From Marinobacter sp. BGYM27 (GTDB lineage: Bacteria; Pseudomonadota; Gammaproteobacteria; Pseudomonadales; Oleiphilaceae): 64,000 nucleotides of DNA. Location: positions 186,001-250,000 of the forward strand of contig JANZNS010000005.1 in assembly GCA_025153445.1 (NCBI GenBank). The letters are read 5' to 3'. The notes under the pieces were generated by a model. It saw only the letters and a program-made list of their open reading frames with translations, was not told the DNA's origin and searched no databases. Shown here in pieces: positions 1 through 11,757 of this stretch. A program made the position numbers and the translations under genes. Every line of letters starts with the position of its first letter. Within the stretch, counting starts at the first letter, position 1.

Positions 1-787
1 GCATTTTCGAGTCTGGCGTTAATAGCGCCTGGGGCTCCGGCAGAATGACCTTACCGCCACCCTCGATGTAACCATAAAGGCGCTCGCTGTCGCCCATGGA
101 GATATTCTGCTGCTCTTTCAGAAGCGCGCGGGCGCGGTCGAGGGACTCAATATCGCCCTCCTCCTGATAACGCCTCTTCAAAGCACGGTAGAGCTTGGCG
201 TTCTTCTTGCCCATTTTGGTAATGGCCGCTTCGGCCTGCTCTTCAAACCCCGGCTCACGGCCGTAAATATGATTGAACCGACGCGCCATCTCGCGGGTGA
301 ACTCAATATGGGAAACCTGATCAGCACCCACCGGAACACGACCGGCCCGATACAAAAGAATATCAGCGCTCTGAAGAAGCGGATAGCCTAAAAAACCGTA
401 AGTTGCGAGATCTTTCTCACGTAGTTTCTCTTGCTGATCCTTATAAGTCGGCACACGCTCGAGCCAGCCCAGTGGCGTGATCATCGACAACAACAGATTC
501 AGTTCGGCGTGCTCTGGCACTTTCGATTGAACGAAAATGGTAGCAGAGCCCGGATTAACACCAGCTGCCAGCCAATCGATGACCATGTCCCAGACACTCC
601 CCTCAATACCACTGGGGTCATCATACTGAGTTGTCAGCGCATGCCAGTCTGCGATGAAGAAAAAGCACTCGAATTCATGCTGAAGTTTGATCCAGTTTTT
701 CAACACGCCGTGGTAGTGACCCAGGTGCAGTTTACCGGTAGGACGCATGCCAGACAGCACGCGCTGCTGGGGATCTACAGAACTCAA
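1..787 (-). CDS. trpS: Tryptophanyl-tRNA synthetase, C-terminus cut by window edge
   Basis: Class I aminoacyl-tRNA synthetase that charges tRNA-Trp in the cytoplasm. About 262 N-terminal codons are visible. They contain the HIGH-type signature HLGHYHG near residue 20, the stretch FFFIADWHALTT and the substrate-binding segment GFLGYPLLQSADILLY. The frame runs off the window at TPDSKM, just short of where KMSKS is expected. An inserted helical segment (KLYRALKRRY to SMGDSERLYGY) resembles the longer TrpRS type of beta- and gammaproteobacteria. No in-frame ATG precedes the conserved N-terminus. An in-frame TAA lies five codons upstream, so the start is TTG at 787, with AAGGAG eight bases before it. 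Identification is firm; the start is inferred. Confidence 0.93.
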   Translation of the reverse strand, partial: MSSVDPQQRVLSGMRPTGKLHLGHYHGVLKNWIKLQHEFECFFFIADWHALTTQYDDPSGIEGSVWDMVIDWLAAGVNPGSATIFVQSKVPEHAELNLLLSMITPLGWLERVPTYKDQQEKLREKDLATYGFLGYPLLQSADILLYRAGRVPVGADQVSHIEFTREMARRFNHIYGREPGFEEQAEAAITKMGKKNAKLYRALKRRYQEEGDIESLDRARALLKEQQNISMGDSERLYGYIEGGGKVILPEPQALLTPDSKM

Positions 788-874
788 AGCATGAACTCCT
801 TAATGAAATTTTTTGAACGCACATCAGCCTGCCGTCGGAGAGGCATCCGGTTCCAAGCATGACTGTCGCCCGGA

Positions 875-903
875 ATTATAAACTAATGAGCCGAGCCGGA
901 CAG
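875..903 (-). promoter_or_regulatory. Candidate sigma-70 promoter for trpS
   Basis: The minus strand carries a perfect TATAAT (880-875) and a poor -35 element, CTGTCC (903-898), 17 bp apart. Transcription would start near 868 and give a leader of about 80 nt before the TTG start of trpS. Only the -10 element is convincing. Confidence 0.4.
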
Positions 904-951
904 GTTAACGCGAAAACGGCCAATGTCCTAGAAAACCGTCTTACTTGAACG

Positions 952-989
952 AAAAAACCCCTGTTCTCTAGCGAAAGAGAACAGGGGTT
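952..989 (-). terminator. Rho-independent terminator after sucD
   Basis: A 14-bp perfect stem (956-969 with 976-989) closes a six-base loop and is followed on the minus strand by a T run. It lies 22 bp past the sucD stop and ends the sucCD unit. It also insulates trpS downstream. Confidence 0.9.
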
Positions 990-1010
990 CAGGATGTGCA
1001 TCCGGCTAGT

Positions 1011-1883
1011 TTACCAGCCAGTCACTTCCTTCAATGCAGCACCGATATCAGCCAGGCTGCGTACGGTTTTAACACCCGCGCTTTCCAGAGCTGCAAACTT
1101 GTCGTCTGCTGTGCCCTTGCCGCCCGCGATGATAGCGCCAGCGTGACCCATGCGCTTACCTGCTGGTGCGGTAACACCGGCGATGTAGGAAACGACAGGC
1201 TTGGTGACGTTTTCCTTGATGAAGGCAGCCGCCTCTTCTTCGGCGTTACCACCGATTTCACCAATCATCACGATCGCTTCAGTAGCCGGATCTTCCTGCA
1301 GCAGCTTCAGAATATCGATGAAGCTGGACCCGGGAATCGGATCACCACCGATGCCGACACAGGTTGACTGGCCAAAGCCAAAGTCAGTGGTCTGCTTGAC
1401 CGCTTCGTAAGTCAGCGTACCTGAACGGGACACAATGCCAACTTTACCGGCCTTGTGGATATGCCCCGGCATGATGCCGATCTTGCACTGGTCAGGTGTG
1501 ATAACACCCGGGCAGTTAGGACCAATCATCCGCACGCCTTTACGATCGACGTACTCTTTCGCGTACAGCATGTCGATGGTCGGGATACCTTCGGTGATGC
1601 AGACGATCAGTTCGAGGCCAGCATCAGCCGCTTCGATGATGGCATCCTTACAGAAAGGTGCGGGCACATAGATAACCGTCGCCGTTGCACCGGTAGTTTC
1701 AACGGCGTCACGCACGGTGTTGAATACAGGCAGGCCAAGGTGCTTGGTGCCGCCCTTACCGGGGCTTACGCCGCCGACCATCTGTGTACCGTATTCAATT
1801 GCCTGCTCAGAGTGGAAAGTGCCTTGTGCACCGGTAAAGCCCTGGCAGATAACCTTGGTGTTCTTGTCGATCAGGATGCTCAT
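1011..1883 (-). CDS. sucD: Succinyl-CoA synthetase (ADP/GDP-forming), alpha subunit
   Basis: Catalytic subunit of the TCA-cycle enzyme that converts succinyl-CoA to succinate with substrate-level phosphorylation. The 290-residue length is standard. An N-terminal CoA-binding Rossmann domain starts [14 protein letters not shown]. The phosphorylated histidine is H247 in the motif KRMGHAGAI, and the ligase motif [10 protein letters not shown] is present. Its ATG overlaps the sucC stop by one base (TAATG), so the two subunits are translationally coupled. It is the last gene of the block before the terminator. Confidence 0.98.
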   Translation of the reverse strand: MSILIDKNTKVICQGFTGAQGTFHSEQAIEYGTQMVGGVSPGKGGTKHLGLPVFNTVRDAVETTGATATVIYVPAPFCKDAIIEAADAGLELIVCITEGIPTIDMLYAKEYVDRKGVRMIGPNCPGVITPDQCKIGIMPGHIHKAGKVGIVSRSGTLTYEAVKQTTDFGFGQSTCVGIGGDPIPGSSFIDILKLLQEDPATEAIVMIGEIGGNAEEEAAAFIKENVTKPVVSYIAGVTAPAGKRMGHAGAIIAGGKGTADDKFAALESAGVKTVRSLADIGAALKEVTGW

Positions 1884-3049
1884 TATTTACCCCCCGCGGC
1901 TTTTACGACTTGCTGTGCAGCATCCGTAAGACTGGTTGCGGCAATGATGTTCAGGCCGCTGTCTGCAAGTACCTTGGAACCCAGTTCAGCGTTGTTACCT
2001 TCAAGGCGAACAACAACCGGTACTTTTACACCCACTTCCTTAACGGCACCGATAATGCCCTCTGCGATCATGTCGCAGCGCACAATACCGCCAAAGATAT
2101 TGACCAGAACCGCCTGAACCGCGTCGTCAGAAAGAATGATCTTGAACGCTTCGGTAACGCGCTCTTTTGTTGCCCCGCCGCCAACGTCGAGGAAGTTTGC
2201 AGGCTGGCCGCCGTTGAGCTTGACGATATCCATGGTACCCATTGCAAGACCGGCACCATTGACCATGCAGCCGATGTTACCTTCAAGAGCAACGTAGTTG
2301 AGCTCCCACTTGGCTGCGTCCGCTTCGCGCTGATCTTCCTGGGAAGGATCGTGCATCTCACGGATTTGTGGCTGGCGATACAGGGCATTTCCATCAACGC
2401 CAATTTTCGCGTCCAGGCAGTGCAAGTTGCCCTTATCGGTAATGACCAGCGGGTTAATTTCGAGCAGCGCCAGATCCTTATCTTCAAACAGCTTCGCAAG
2501 ACCCAGGAAGATCTTGGTGAACTGTTTGATCTGGTCACCCTCAAGGCCCAATTTGAAGGCAAGCTCACGCCCCTGATAGGCCTGAGCGCCAACCAGCGGG
2601 TCAATTTCGGCTTTCAGAATCTTTTCTGGCGTCTTTTCTGCAACGGTTTCGATATCAACGCCGCCTTCGGTCGATGCCATAAAAACAACACGACGCGAAC
2701 CACGGTCAACAACCGCACCCAGATAAAGCTCCTGGTCAATGTCAGTCAGGTCTTCGACCAGAATCTTGGTGACCGGCTGGCCCTTTTCGTCAGTCTGGTA
2801 CGTCACCAGGTTCTTGCCCAGCCAATGCTCGGCGAACTCACGGATTTCGTCTTTGCTGCTAACCAGCTTTACGCCGCCAGCTTTACCACGACCACCAGCG
2901 TGAACCTGTGCTTTGACGACCCAACGATCACCGCCGATCTCAGCGGCTGCGGCAACGGCTTCAGCCGGCGTATCGCACGCCACACCTTTGGAAACTGGCA
3001 GGCCGTATTCAGCAAATAGCTGTTTGCCCTGATATTCGTGCAAATTCAT
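1883..3049 (-). CDS. sucC: Succinyl-CoA synthetase, beta subunit
   Basis: Nucleotide- and succinate-binding subunit of succinyl-CoA synthetase, 388 residues as usual. It opens with [19 protein letters not shown] and has an ATP-grasp fold with the glycine-rich segment [11 protein letters not shown]. The C-terminal CoA-ligase domain carries [13 protein letters not shown]. It is separated from lpd upstream by 317 bp that begin with a terminator, so sucCD probably has its own promoter, although I could not find a good one. The Shine-Dalgarno is weak. It partners SucD. Confidence 0.98.
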   Translation of the reverse strand: MNLHEYQGKQLFAEYGLPVSKGVACDTPAEAVAAAAEIGGDRWVVKAQVHAGGRGKAGGVKLVSSKDEIREFAEHWLGKNLVTYQTDEKGQPVTKILVEDLTDIDQELYLGAVVDRGSRRVVFMASTEGGVDIETVAEKTPEKILKAEIDPLVGAQAYQGRELAFKLGLEGDQIKQFTKIFLGLAKLFEDKDLALLEINPLVITDKGNLHCLDAKIGVDGNALYRQPQIREMHDPSQEDQREADAAKWELNYVALEGNIGCMVNGAGLAMGTMDIVKLNGGQPANFLDVGGGATKERVTEAFKIILSDDAVQAVLVNIFGGIVRCDMIAEGIIGAVKEVGVKVPVVVRLEGNNAELGSKVLADSGLNIIAATSLTDAAQQVVKAAGGK

Positions 3050-3366
3050 AGCGTTGTCCCACTCTTATATGGAGGATAACCATTTCAGAAGTTGACGGCA
3101 GAAATCACGCTCCCGGCGCGCTTCCTGCAGTCACTCCCCTGGGAATGTGAACCCGCAAACTGCGAATTCTGTGCGGGCGCATCAGGGGTCACCTCGATAC
3201 ACCCTTTTCCGGTAAAGCCACGACATCGGAACAGCTCCTGCAGACCACGAACTATTCCTGATATCTCAGGCCACCGGATGAAAGGTCGATGTCGACCCCG
3301 AGACACTGCGCTGCGTCCCGCTTGGTACTGTGCGAAAAAGGCCGGAGTAACCCGGCCTGTCTGTTC
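3050..3366. other. Intergenic region between lpd and sucC (317 bp)
   Basis: Holds the lpd terminator at its lpd end. Two short inverted repeats are visible: GGTCGATGTCGACC (3284-3297) and CCTGATATCTCAGG (3258-3271). No convincing -35/-10 pair for sucC was found, and no protein-coding sequence is supported here. Confidence 0.6.
3335..3358 (-). terminator. Rho-independent terminator after lpd
   Basis: On the minus strand AGGCCGG pairs with CCGGCCT around a six-base loop, followed by a run of four to five T. It starts 8 bp past the lpd stop. It should end or attenuate the sdh-suc-lpd transcript before sucCD. Confidence 0.8.
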
Positions 3367-4812
<1,446 letters not shown>

Positions 4813-4846
4813 TTATCCTGTTTCTCTGATGCGTTGATTTACCGAG

Positions 4847-6085
4847 TTAAACATCCAGCAGAATTCGAGCCGGGTCTTCCACCATCTCTTTAATGGCTAC
4901 CAGGAACTGAACTGCTTCCTTGCCATCGATCATACGGTGGTCATACGACAGCGCGAGATACATCATCGGCAGAATGACCACCTGACCGTCGACCGCCATC
5001 GGACGTTCCTGAATCTTGTGCATGCCCAGAATTGCGGTCTGGGGCGGGTTCAGAATAGGCGTTGACATCAGTGAGCCAAATACACCGCCGTTCGAAATCG
5101 TGAAGGTGCCACCGGTCATTTCTTCGATGCCCAGCTTGCCATCGCGAGCCTTGGCACCGTATTCGACAATGGTCTTCTCGATGTCAGACAAACCCATGCC
5201 ATCGGTGTCACGCAGAATCGGCACAACCAGACCACGATCACTGGATACGGCGACACCAATATCCTGATAGCCATGGTAGACCATGTCGTTGCCATCAATG
5301 GATGCGTTAACCGCCGGGAAGCGCTTAAGCGCCTCTGTGGATGCTTTGATAAACAGAGACATAAAGCCGAGCTTGACGCCATGGCGCTTCTCGAACCCGT
5401 CTTTGTACTGCTTGCGCAGATCCATCAGCGGCTTCATGTTGACCTCGTTAAAGGTCGTCAGCATCGCAGCGCTCTGCTGCGCATTAACCAGACGCTTGGC
5501 AATACTTGCGCGCAGACGTGTCATCGGAACACGCTTTTCTGCCCGCTCTCCTGCCGGCACATCGGCGGCTGGAGCAGCCTTGGCCGCAGCTGAAGCTGCT
5601 GGCGCCTTGCTGCCACTATCATCAATAGCTTTCTGGACGTCTTCCTTGGTAACCCGACCGTCTTTGCCTGAACCCTTGATTGAGTCCGGATCAACATCAT
5701 TTTCATCTGCCAACTTGCGAGCCGCCGGGCTGAGAATCGCACTACTCTCGGTGCTGCCGGACTTGTCAGAAGCTTCCGAAGACGCTGCGGGTTTGGAGTC
5801 GTCACTCTTCGCTTCGGGTTTATCGCTGGAGGACGCACTGCCACTTGCGCCTTCTTTGAATTTACCCACGACTTCGCCGCTTTCGACAGTGTCGCCTTCA
5901 TCTTTGAGGATTTCTTCAATAACGCCATCAGCTGGCGCCACAACCTCAAGCACAACTTTATCTGTTTCGATATCAACAATCAGCTCGTCGCGCTCAACGG
6001 ACTCACCGACTTTTTTATGCCAGGTTGCGACTGTGCCTTCGGCGACAGACTCAGGAAATACAGGAGCTTTAATTTCGGTAGACAT
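4847..6085 (-). CDS. sucB: 2-oxoglutarate dehydrogenase E2, dihydrolipoyl succinyltransferase
   Basis: Core of the 2-oxoglutarate dehydrogenase complex; transfers succinyl groups from lipoamide to CoA. The domain order is a single lipoyl domain with lipoylated K43 in [11 protein letters not shown], then an acidic Ser/Asp/Lys-rich linker (about 78-115). A peripheral-subunit-binding domain near 118-153 ([14 protein letters not shown]) and the catalytic acyltransferase domain follow, the latter ending with the H383/D387 motif DHRMIDG. Length is 412 residues. It sits 24 bp after sucA. The linker is more acidic than the Ala/Pro linker of enteric bacteria. Confidence 0.97.
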   Translation of the reverse strand: MSTEIKAPVFPESVAEGTVATWHKKVGESVERDELIVDIETDKVVLEVVAPADGVIEEILKDEGDTVESGEVVGKFKEGASGSASSSDKPEAKSDDSKPAASSEASDKSGSTESSAILSPAARKLADENDVDPDSIKGSGKDGRVTKEDVQKAIDDSGSKAPAASAAAKAAPAADVPAGERAEKRVPMTRLRASIAKRLVNAQQSAAMLTTFNEVNMKPLMDLRKQYKDGFEKRHGVKLGFMSLFIKASTEALKRFPAVNASIDGNDMVYHGYQDIGVAVSSDRGLVVPILRDTDGMGLSDIEKTIVEYGAKARDGKLGIEEMTGGTFTISNGGVFGSLMSTPILNPPQTAILGMHKIQERPMAVDGQVVILPMMYLALSYDHRMIDGKEAVQFLVAIKEMVEDPARILLDV

Positions 6086-6109
6086 CTCGGTTCCTTAATT
6101 CGGTTGCTC

Positions 6110-8947
6110 TTAGAGCTCGAACGCGTCGTTAACCAGTTTCTTCTGCTCTTCAATATGTACGGCAAGGTGACCGCACGCCGGTGCTGCTGAAGCATCGCGA
6201 CCTGAATACTGAAGGTAGAGTTTCGGATTGTGGCGATGAAGCGCCTGGCGCATATGATGCTGACTCGGATACCAGGCCCCCTGGTTCATCGGCTCTTCCT
6301 GACACCAGACGACATGGGTAAGTTTGGTATACGGCTTCAGAATCTCGTCCAGATCTTCTGCCGGGAACGGATAAAGCTGCTCCAGACGAATGATCATGAC
6401 GTCGTCACGCTCGTCGGCTTTCTTCTTCTCAAGCAAATCAAAAAAGACCTTGCCGCTGCACATGATCAGACGACGCGTCTTCTTCGGCTCTGGCGGCTCC
6501 TTTTCCGGAAGCACAGTCTGGAATGTTCCCTGGGTCAGATCATCCAGCCCCGAAGTGGCTTCTTTGTGGCGCAAAAGGCTCTTAGGCGTGATAGCAACCA
6601 ATGGCTTCCGGAGCGGCCGCTTCACCTGACGACGAAGCATATGGAATACCTGAGATGGCGTCGTCGGCACGCAAACCTGAATATTATGCTCGGCACTCAA
6701 CTGAAGGAAGCGCTCCAGGCGCGCGGAGCTGTGCTCTGGGCCCTGACCTTCATAGCCATGGGGAAGCAACAGCGTCAGACCACAAAGCCTGCCCCATTTA
6801 TGCTCGCCGCTGGTCAGGAATTGGTCGATCACAACCTGAGCGCCGTTGGCAAAATCACCAAACTGAGCTTCCCACACAACCAGCGTATCCGGCGTGGTGG
6901 TTGAATAACCGTATTCGAACGCCATGGCTGCTTCTTCAGAAAGAAGCGAGTCATGAATCTCGAGCCTCGGCTGGGTATCCGATAGATTCTTCAGCGGCGT
7001 GTAGGTTTCACCGTTTTTCTGGTTATGCAGCACGGCATGTCGATGCGAGAAGGTACCGCGACCAACATCCTGCCCTGTCAACCGAATGGGATGCCCCTCA
7101 TTAAGAAGCGTCGCATAGGCCATGACCTCACCATAACCCCAGTTAATCGGCAATGCGCCTTGGGTCATTTTGTTGCGGTCATCGATGATTTTGGACACCT
7201 GGCGCTGAACCGGAAACCCTTCTGGCAACTGACCGAGCTTCTTGCCAAGCCGCTGCAGCGTGCGCAATGCAACACTGGTTTTGCACTTCGCAGTCCACTT
7301 GTGACCAAGGTGAGGCTGCCAGTCTACGTAGAGCGCCTTGTTTGGCTCTTTCACCAACGATTTGACGACGTGATCACCCTTGTCGAGCGCATCACGGTAT
7401 TCAAGTTCCATCGCCTTGGCATCGTCTTCGCCCAATACACCAGCTTCTTGCAACTGAATAGCATAGAGCTCGCGAGTGGTCTTACGGCTGCGAATTTTTT
7501 CATACATGAGCGGCTGGGTAGCGGATGGCTCATCAGCTTCGTTGTGGCCGCGACGACGATAGCAAACGAGGTCAATGACCACATCGCGCTTGAATTCGTT
7601 GCGGTAGTCCATCGCCATCTGGGTGACAAACAGGACCGCTTCAGGGTCATCGGCGTTAACGTGCAAGATCGGCGCATGGACCATCTTGGCGATATCAGTG
7701 CAATACTCGGTAGAGCGCGCATCGTCCTGTCGGCTGGTAGTGAAACCAACCTGGTTGTTAATCACAACGTGTATGGTACCGCCAACCCCATAACCACGGG
7801 TCTGAGACATCTGGAATGTCTCCATCACCACACCCTGGCCCGCGAAAGCCGCGTCACCGTGCATAATGATCGGCAGCACCTGCTCGCCTGTGGTATCGCT
7901 ACGACGCGTCTGACGCGCGCGGACGGAGCCCTCAACAACCGGCGACACAATTTCAAGATGTGACGGGTTAAAGGCCAGCGCAAGGTGCATCTCGCCGCCT
8001 TCAGTCATCACATTGGAAGAGAAGCCCTGGTGGTATTTCACGTCACCGGAGCCGGCATCTGCGAGCTTCTTGCCTTCAAACTCGTCGAACAGCTCCTTGG
8101 GGTTTTTACCTAAGGTATTCACGAGAACATTCAGCCGGCCGCGGTGCGCCATGCCGATAACCACTTCTTTACCGCCGTAAGAACCCGCCCGCTGAATCAA
8201 TTCGTCAACCAGCGGAATCAGGCTTTCACCACCTTCCAGACCGAAACGCTTAACACCGGGATAACGGGAACCGAGATACTTCTCGAGTCCTTCAGCAGCG
8301 GTGAGTCGTTCAAGGATATGACGCCGGGTTTTGGGTTCGTATTCAGGATGGGAGCGCACGGGCTCCATTCTCTGCTGGAACCAGCGTTTAATCCGCGTAT
8401 CGACAATGTGCATGTATTCCGCGCCGATGCTGCCGCAATAGGTTTGTTCCAAACCTTCGACAATATCGCGCAGTTTCATGGTTTCAGCGCCGAAGCACAG
8501 TGAACCTGTCTGGAACTCCAGATCCAGATCAGCTTCGGTCAAATCATGGAAACCAATATCAAGATCTTCTACAGGCGCACGCTCCCAAACCCCTAGCGGG
8601 TCAAGCTTGGACTGTTGGTGACCTCGAAAACGGAAGGCATTAATCAGCTGGAGAACGCGGATCTGCTTACGATCGGCATCAGATGTAGCCGAAGCAGGCA
8701 CACCACCGGCCGACAAACGACGCTGATTACGGGAAATGTGTTCGAACTGCTCACGAATGGCAGCGTGGGAAACATCGGTGCCTTTGGTGTCTTCGACACG
8801 CGGCAGCTTATCGAAATAATTACGCCATTCCTCTGGAATCGCGTTGGGATCGATCAGATAAGCTTCAAATAGCTCTTCAACATAGGTCAGATTCCCGCCT
8901 TGAAGATGGGAGGTCTGCCATAACTGCTCCATGATGCTTTCATGCAT
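6110..8947 (-). CDS. sucA: 2-oxoglutarate dehydrogenase E1 component
   Basis: Thiamine-diphosphate enzyme that decarboxylates 2-oxoglutarate and succinylates the lipoyl group of SucB. The product is 945 residues from the ATG at 8947. The thiamine-binding segment GDAAFAGQGVV followed by NNQVGF is visible, as is the family N-terminal helix YVEELFEAYL. A TTG 12 codons further out (8983) is open but encodes no family-like sequence. The ATG has a GGTGAG Shine-Dalgarno and matches known starts. sdhB lies 313 bp upstream, so a separate promoter is possible. Confidence 0.96.
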   Translation of the reverse strand: MHESIMEQLWQTSHLQGGNLTYVEELFEAYLIDPNAIPEEWRNYFDKLPRVEDTKGTDVSHAAIREQFEHISRNQRRLSAGGVPASATSDADRKQIRVLQLINAFRFRGHQQSKLDPLGVWERAPVEDLDIGFHDLTEADLDLEFQTGSLCFGAETMKLRDIVEGLEQTYCGSIGAEYMHIVDTRIKRWFQQRMEPVRSHPEYEPKTRRHILERLTAAEGLEKYLGSRYPGVKRFGLEGGESLIPLVDELIQRAGSYGGKEVVIGMAHRGRLNVLVNTLGKNPKELFDEFEGKKLADAGSGDVKYHQGFSSNVMTEGGEMHLALAFNPSHLEIVSPVVEGSVRARQTRRSDTTGEQVLPIIMHGDAAFAGQGVVMETFQMSQTRGYGVGGTIHVVINNQVGFTTSRQDDARSTEYCTDIAKMVHAPILHVNADDPEAVLFVTQMAMDYRNEFKRDVVIDLVCYRRRGHNEADEPSATQPLMYEKIRSRKTTRELYAIQLQEAGVLGEDDAKAMELEYRDALDKGDHVVKSLVKEPNKALYVDWQPHLGHKWTAKCKTSVALRTLQRLGKKLGQLPEGFPVQRQVSKIIDDRNKMTQGALPINWGYGEVMAYATLLNEGHPIRLTGQDVGRGTFSHRHAVLHNQKNGETYTPLKNLSDTQPRLEIHDSLLSEEAAMAFEYGYSTTTPDTLVVWEAQFGDFANGAQVVIDQFLTSGEHKWGRLCGLTLLLPHGYEGQGPEHSSARLERFLQLSAEHNIQVCVPTTPSQVFHMLRRQVKRPLRKPLVAITPKSLLRHKEATSGLDDLTQGTFQTVLPEKEPPEPKKTRRLIMCSGKVFFDLLEKKKADERDDVMIIRLEQLYPFPAEDLDEILKPYTKLTHVVWCQEEPMNQGAWYPSQHHMRQALHRHNPKLYLQYSGRDASAAPACGHLAVHIEEQKKLVNDAFEL

Positions 8948-9260
8948 TTTGAATAGCTCACCTTGGACTGGAGCGGGGAGCAATCGGAGGATGGCAAGGG
9001 GTAAACGACAGTCACCAAGATGTCGGGCCGATGACTGCTGCCACCACAGAGATTACACGGATGTTTTCCGTTCCCCGGTGGTTCAACTCAGGAAAGCCGT
9101 CACGCAGACTTTATGGGCCTGCGCAACGGCTTCCGTAGTTTGCCCTTCGTACCCGTCTTTGGGTATTAGCCAATGGTGTTAGCCAATAAAGACATTCACC
9201 AAACAGGCGCGAAAGGCTCGATCATCAGAACAGTATAGCGTCAGAATCAGGCTTTGCTGA
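8948..9260. other. Intergenic region between sdhB and sucA (313 bp)
   Basis: Non-coding as far as I can see. It contains an isolated minus-strand TATACT (9237-9232) with no well-spaced -35, and the 13-bp-period direct repeat described separately. An internal sucA promoter is plausible, but the sequence does not prove one. Confidence 0.5.
9166..9187. repeat. Tandem TTAGCCAAT pair, 13-bp period
   Basis: Two exact copies of TTAGCCAAT (9166-9174 and 9179-9187) are separated by GGTG. They lie in the sdhB-sucA gap, about 220 bp before the sucA start. The spacing is a little over one helical turn, which could suit a dimeric regulator. No known operator is recognised. Confidence 0.6.
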
Positions 9261-9965
9261 TCAAGTCGCTCTCTGCAGCAGCAAGTTACGAATGTGGCCA
9301 ATCGCTTTGGTCGGGTTCAGCCCCTTCGGACAGACACTGACACAGTTCATGATGCCTCTGCAGCGAAATACGCTGAAAGGATCATCAAGATTGGCCAGGC
9401 GCTCGGCCTGAGCCTGATCACGACTATCCGCAAGGAAACGGTATGCCTGAATCAGACCTGCAGGACCAATGAACTTTTCCGGGTTCCACCAGAAAGACGG
9501 ACAAGAAGTTGAGCAGCATGCACACAGGATACACTCGTACAGGCCGTCAAGCTTCTCACGATCTTCAGGTGATTGCAGACGTTCAATGGCCGGCGCAGGC
9601 TGATCATTGATCAGATACGGCTGCACCTTTTCGTACTGCTGATAGAACAAGGTCATATCAACTACCAGGTCACGGATGACCGGTAGCCCCGGCAAAGGCC
9701 GGATAACAAGCTTGTCTTTTTTAACGACTTCCGACATCGGCGTAATACAACCAAGGCCGTTTTTGCCATTCATATTAAGGCCGTCGGAACCGCAAACGCC
9801 CTCACGGCAGGAACGACGGTAGGCCAGCGACGGATCCTTCTCTTTTAGAAGATTCAGAATGTCCAGCACCATCAAGTCCTTACCTGCAGGAACTTCGAGC
9901 TCAATATCCTGCATATAAGGGGCATTGTCAGTTTCGGGATTGTACCGATATACGCTTACCAACAT
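9261..9965 (-). CDS. sdhB: Succinate dehydrogenase iron-sulfur subunit
   Basis: Electron-transfer subunit of respiratory complex II at the inner face of the cytoplasmic membrane. From the ATG at 9965 it has 234 residues. The [2Fe-2S] ligands are in SCREGVCGSDG (C53, C58) with C73. The [4Fe-4S] and [3Fe-4S] ligands are in CILCACCSTSCPS (near 145-155) and CRGIMNCVSVCPKG. An in-frame extension to 10031 runs into the end of sdhA and is rejected. AGGGGTGA precedes the chosen ATG, 16 bp after the sdhA stop. Confidence 0.97.
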   Translation of the reverse strand: MLVSVYRYNPETDNAPYMQDIELEVPAGKDLMVLDILNLLKEKDPSLAYRRSCREGVCGSDGLNMNGKNGLGCITPMSEVVKKDKLVIRPLPGLPVIRDLVVDMTLFYQQYEKVQPYLINDQPAPAIERLQSPEDREKLDGLYECILCACCSTSCPSFWWNPEKFIGPAGLIQAYRFLADSRDQAQAERLANLDDPFSVFRCRGIMNCVSVCPKGLNPTKAIGHIRNLLLQRAT

Positions 9966-9981
9966 TTCTGCGTCACCCCTC

Positions 9982-11754
9982 TTAATATGTCCGAATTTTT
10001 GGTTCGAACGTATCGACTGTTTTCGGTGCAAAGTTCACATCACGCTTGCCTACACGCTTTTCCAGCGGGAAGTACATCGAATGCTTGAGCCAGTTTTCGT
10101 CGTCACGCTCTGTAAAATCATTACGAGCGTGCGCGCCGCGGCTTTCTTTGCGCTCAACAGCGGATACTGCTGTGGCATAGGCAACTTCAAACAGGTTATC
10201 CAGTTCGAGCGCCTCAATACGATCTGTGTTGAACGCATTGCTGCGATCAGTCAGCTTGGTCTTACGAACACGCTCGCCGATCTCGCCGAGCTGGCGCAGA
10301 CCTTCTTCCATGCTCTCACCGTCACGGAATACGCCGAAGTAAAGCTGCATGCAGTTTTGGAGCGCTTTGCGCACTTCTGCAACACTCTCACCTTCGGTTG
10401 TCGTATTCAGACGCTCAAGACGCGCCATTGCACGCTGGATGTCTTCTTCTGTCGCTTCCAGCGCATCATCACCATCACGCAACAGCTTTTCAATATGAAG
10501 ACCAGCTGCACGACCGAACACCACCAGGTCAAGCAACGAGTTGCCGCCGAGTCGGTTCGCACCGTGAACGGATACACACGCAGCCTCGCCGCAAGCAAAC
10601 AGACCATCGATGAAGACGTCGTTGCCGTTCTCATCCTGAGTAATTGCCTGACCGCCAACATTGGTCGGAATACCGCCCATCATGTAGTGGCAGGTTGGCA
10701 CTACAGGAACCGGTTCTTTTACCGGATCAACGTGTGCGAATGTACGTGACAACTCACAAATGCCGGGCAGACGAAGGTTCAGCGTCTCTTCACCCAGATG
10801 ATCCAGCTTCAGAAGTACGTGATCCTTATCCGGCCCACAACCCCGACCTTCCAGGATTTCGATAACCATCGAACGAGCAACAACATCACGACCTGCCAGA
10901 TCCTTCGCATTCGGTGCGTAACGCTCCATAAAGCGCTCGCCTTCGGCGTTGATCAGGTAGCCACCCTCACCCCGGCAACCTTCAGTGACCAGCGTGCCGG
11001 CACCGTAAATACCCGTTGGATGGAACTGCCACATTTCCATATCCTGCACAGGAAAACCTGCGCGCAACGCCATACCAATGCCGTCGCCGGTATTAATCAG
11101 AGCGTTTGTGGTAGAAGCATAAATCCGGCCTGCACCGCCTGTAGCGAGAACCGTCGCCTTGGCTTTAATGTAAGCGACTTCGCCAGTTTCGATTTCAATG
11201 CCGATAACACCAACTACCTGACCCTTGTCGTTCTTGACCAGATCAACGGCGTACCATTCGTTAAGGAAAGTAGTACCACCTTTCAGGTTGGCCTGATAAA
11301 GCGTGTGCAAGAGCGCGTGACCGGTGCGGTCTGCCGCAGCACAGGTACGGGCAGCCTGTCCGCCTTTACCGTAATCCTTCGACTGACCGCCGAACGGACG
11401 CTGATAGATGCGCCCCTGCTCGGTACGGGAGAACGGAAGCCCCATGTGCTCAAGCTCAAATACGGCCTGAGGCCCCACTGAGCACATATATTCGATCGCG
11501 TCCTGGTCACCGATATAGTCGGAGCCTTTAACGGTGTCATACATGTGCCAGCGCCAATCATCATTGGGATCCGAACTGGCAATTGCACAGGTAATACCAC
11601 CTTGAGCAGAAACCGTGTGCGAACGTGTTGGGAACACCTTGGTAATACACGCGGTTTTGACGCCGGACTCGGTCAGCTGGAGCGCTGCACGCATGCCTGC
11701 ACCGCCGCCGCCGATCACGATCGCGTCATATGAAATCGTTTTGATATTAGCCAT
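9982..11754 (-). CDS. sdhA: Succinate dehydrogenase flavoprotein subunit
   Basis: Oxidises succinate to fumarate with covalently bound FAD, feeding electrons to SdhB. The 590 residues are the normal length. The dinucleotide-binding motif [13 protein letters not shown] is at 13-25, and the histidine that carries FAD is H46 in [21 protein letters not shown] and [14 protein letters not shown] mark the substrate and FAD regions. It is part of sdhCDAB, with sdhD ending 3 bp upstream. Confidence 0.98.
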   Translation of the reverse strand: MANIKTISYDAIVIGGGGAGMRAALQLTESGVKTACITKVFPTRSHTVSAQGGITCAIASSDPNDDWRWHMYDTVKGSDYIGDQDAIEYMCSVGPQAVFELEHMGLPFSRTEQGRIYQRPFGGQSKDYGKGGQAARTCAAADRTGHALLHTLYQANLKGGTTFLNEWYAVDLVKNDKGQVVGVIGIEIETGEVAYIKAKATVLATGGAGRIYASTTNALINTGDGIGMALRAGFPVQDMEMWQFHPTGIYGAGTLVTEGCRGEGGYLINAEGERFMERYAPNAKDLAGRDVVARSMVIEILEGRGCGPDKDHVLLKLDHLGEETLNLRLPGICELSRTFAHVDPVKEPVPVVPTCHYMMGGIPTNVGGQAITQDENGNDVFIDGLFACGEAACVSVHGANRLGGNSLLDLVVFGRAAGLHIEKLLRDGDDALEATEEDIQRAMARLERLNTTTEGESVAEVRKALQNCMQLYFGVFRDGESMEEGLRQLGEIGERVRKTKLTDRSNAFNTDRIEALELDNLFEVAYATAVSAVERKESRGAHARNDFTERDDENWLKHSMYFPLEKRVGKRDVNFAPKTVDTFEPKIRTY

Positions 11755-11757
11755 TAA

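Noticed and set aside
1910-3019. A 369-codon open frame antisense to sucC
   Set aside because: Mirror frame of a highly biased gene; no recognisable protein features.
8948-8983. Extended SucA start at TTG 8983
   Set aside because: The 12 added residues are unlike the family, and the ATG at 8947 has a usable ribosome site.
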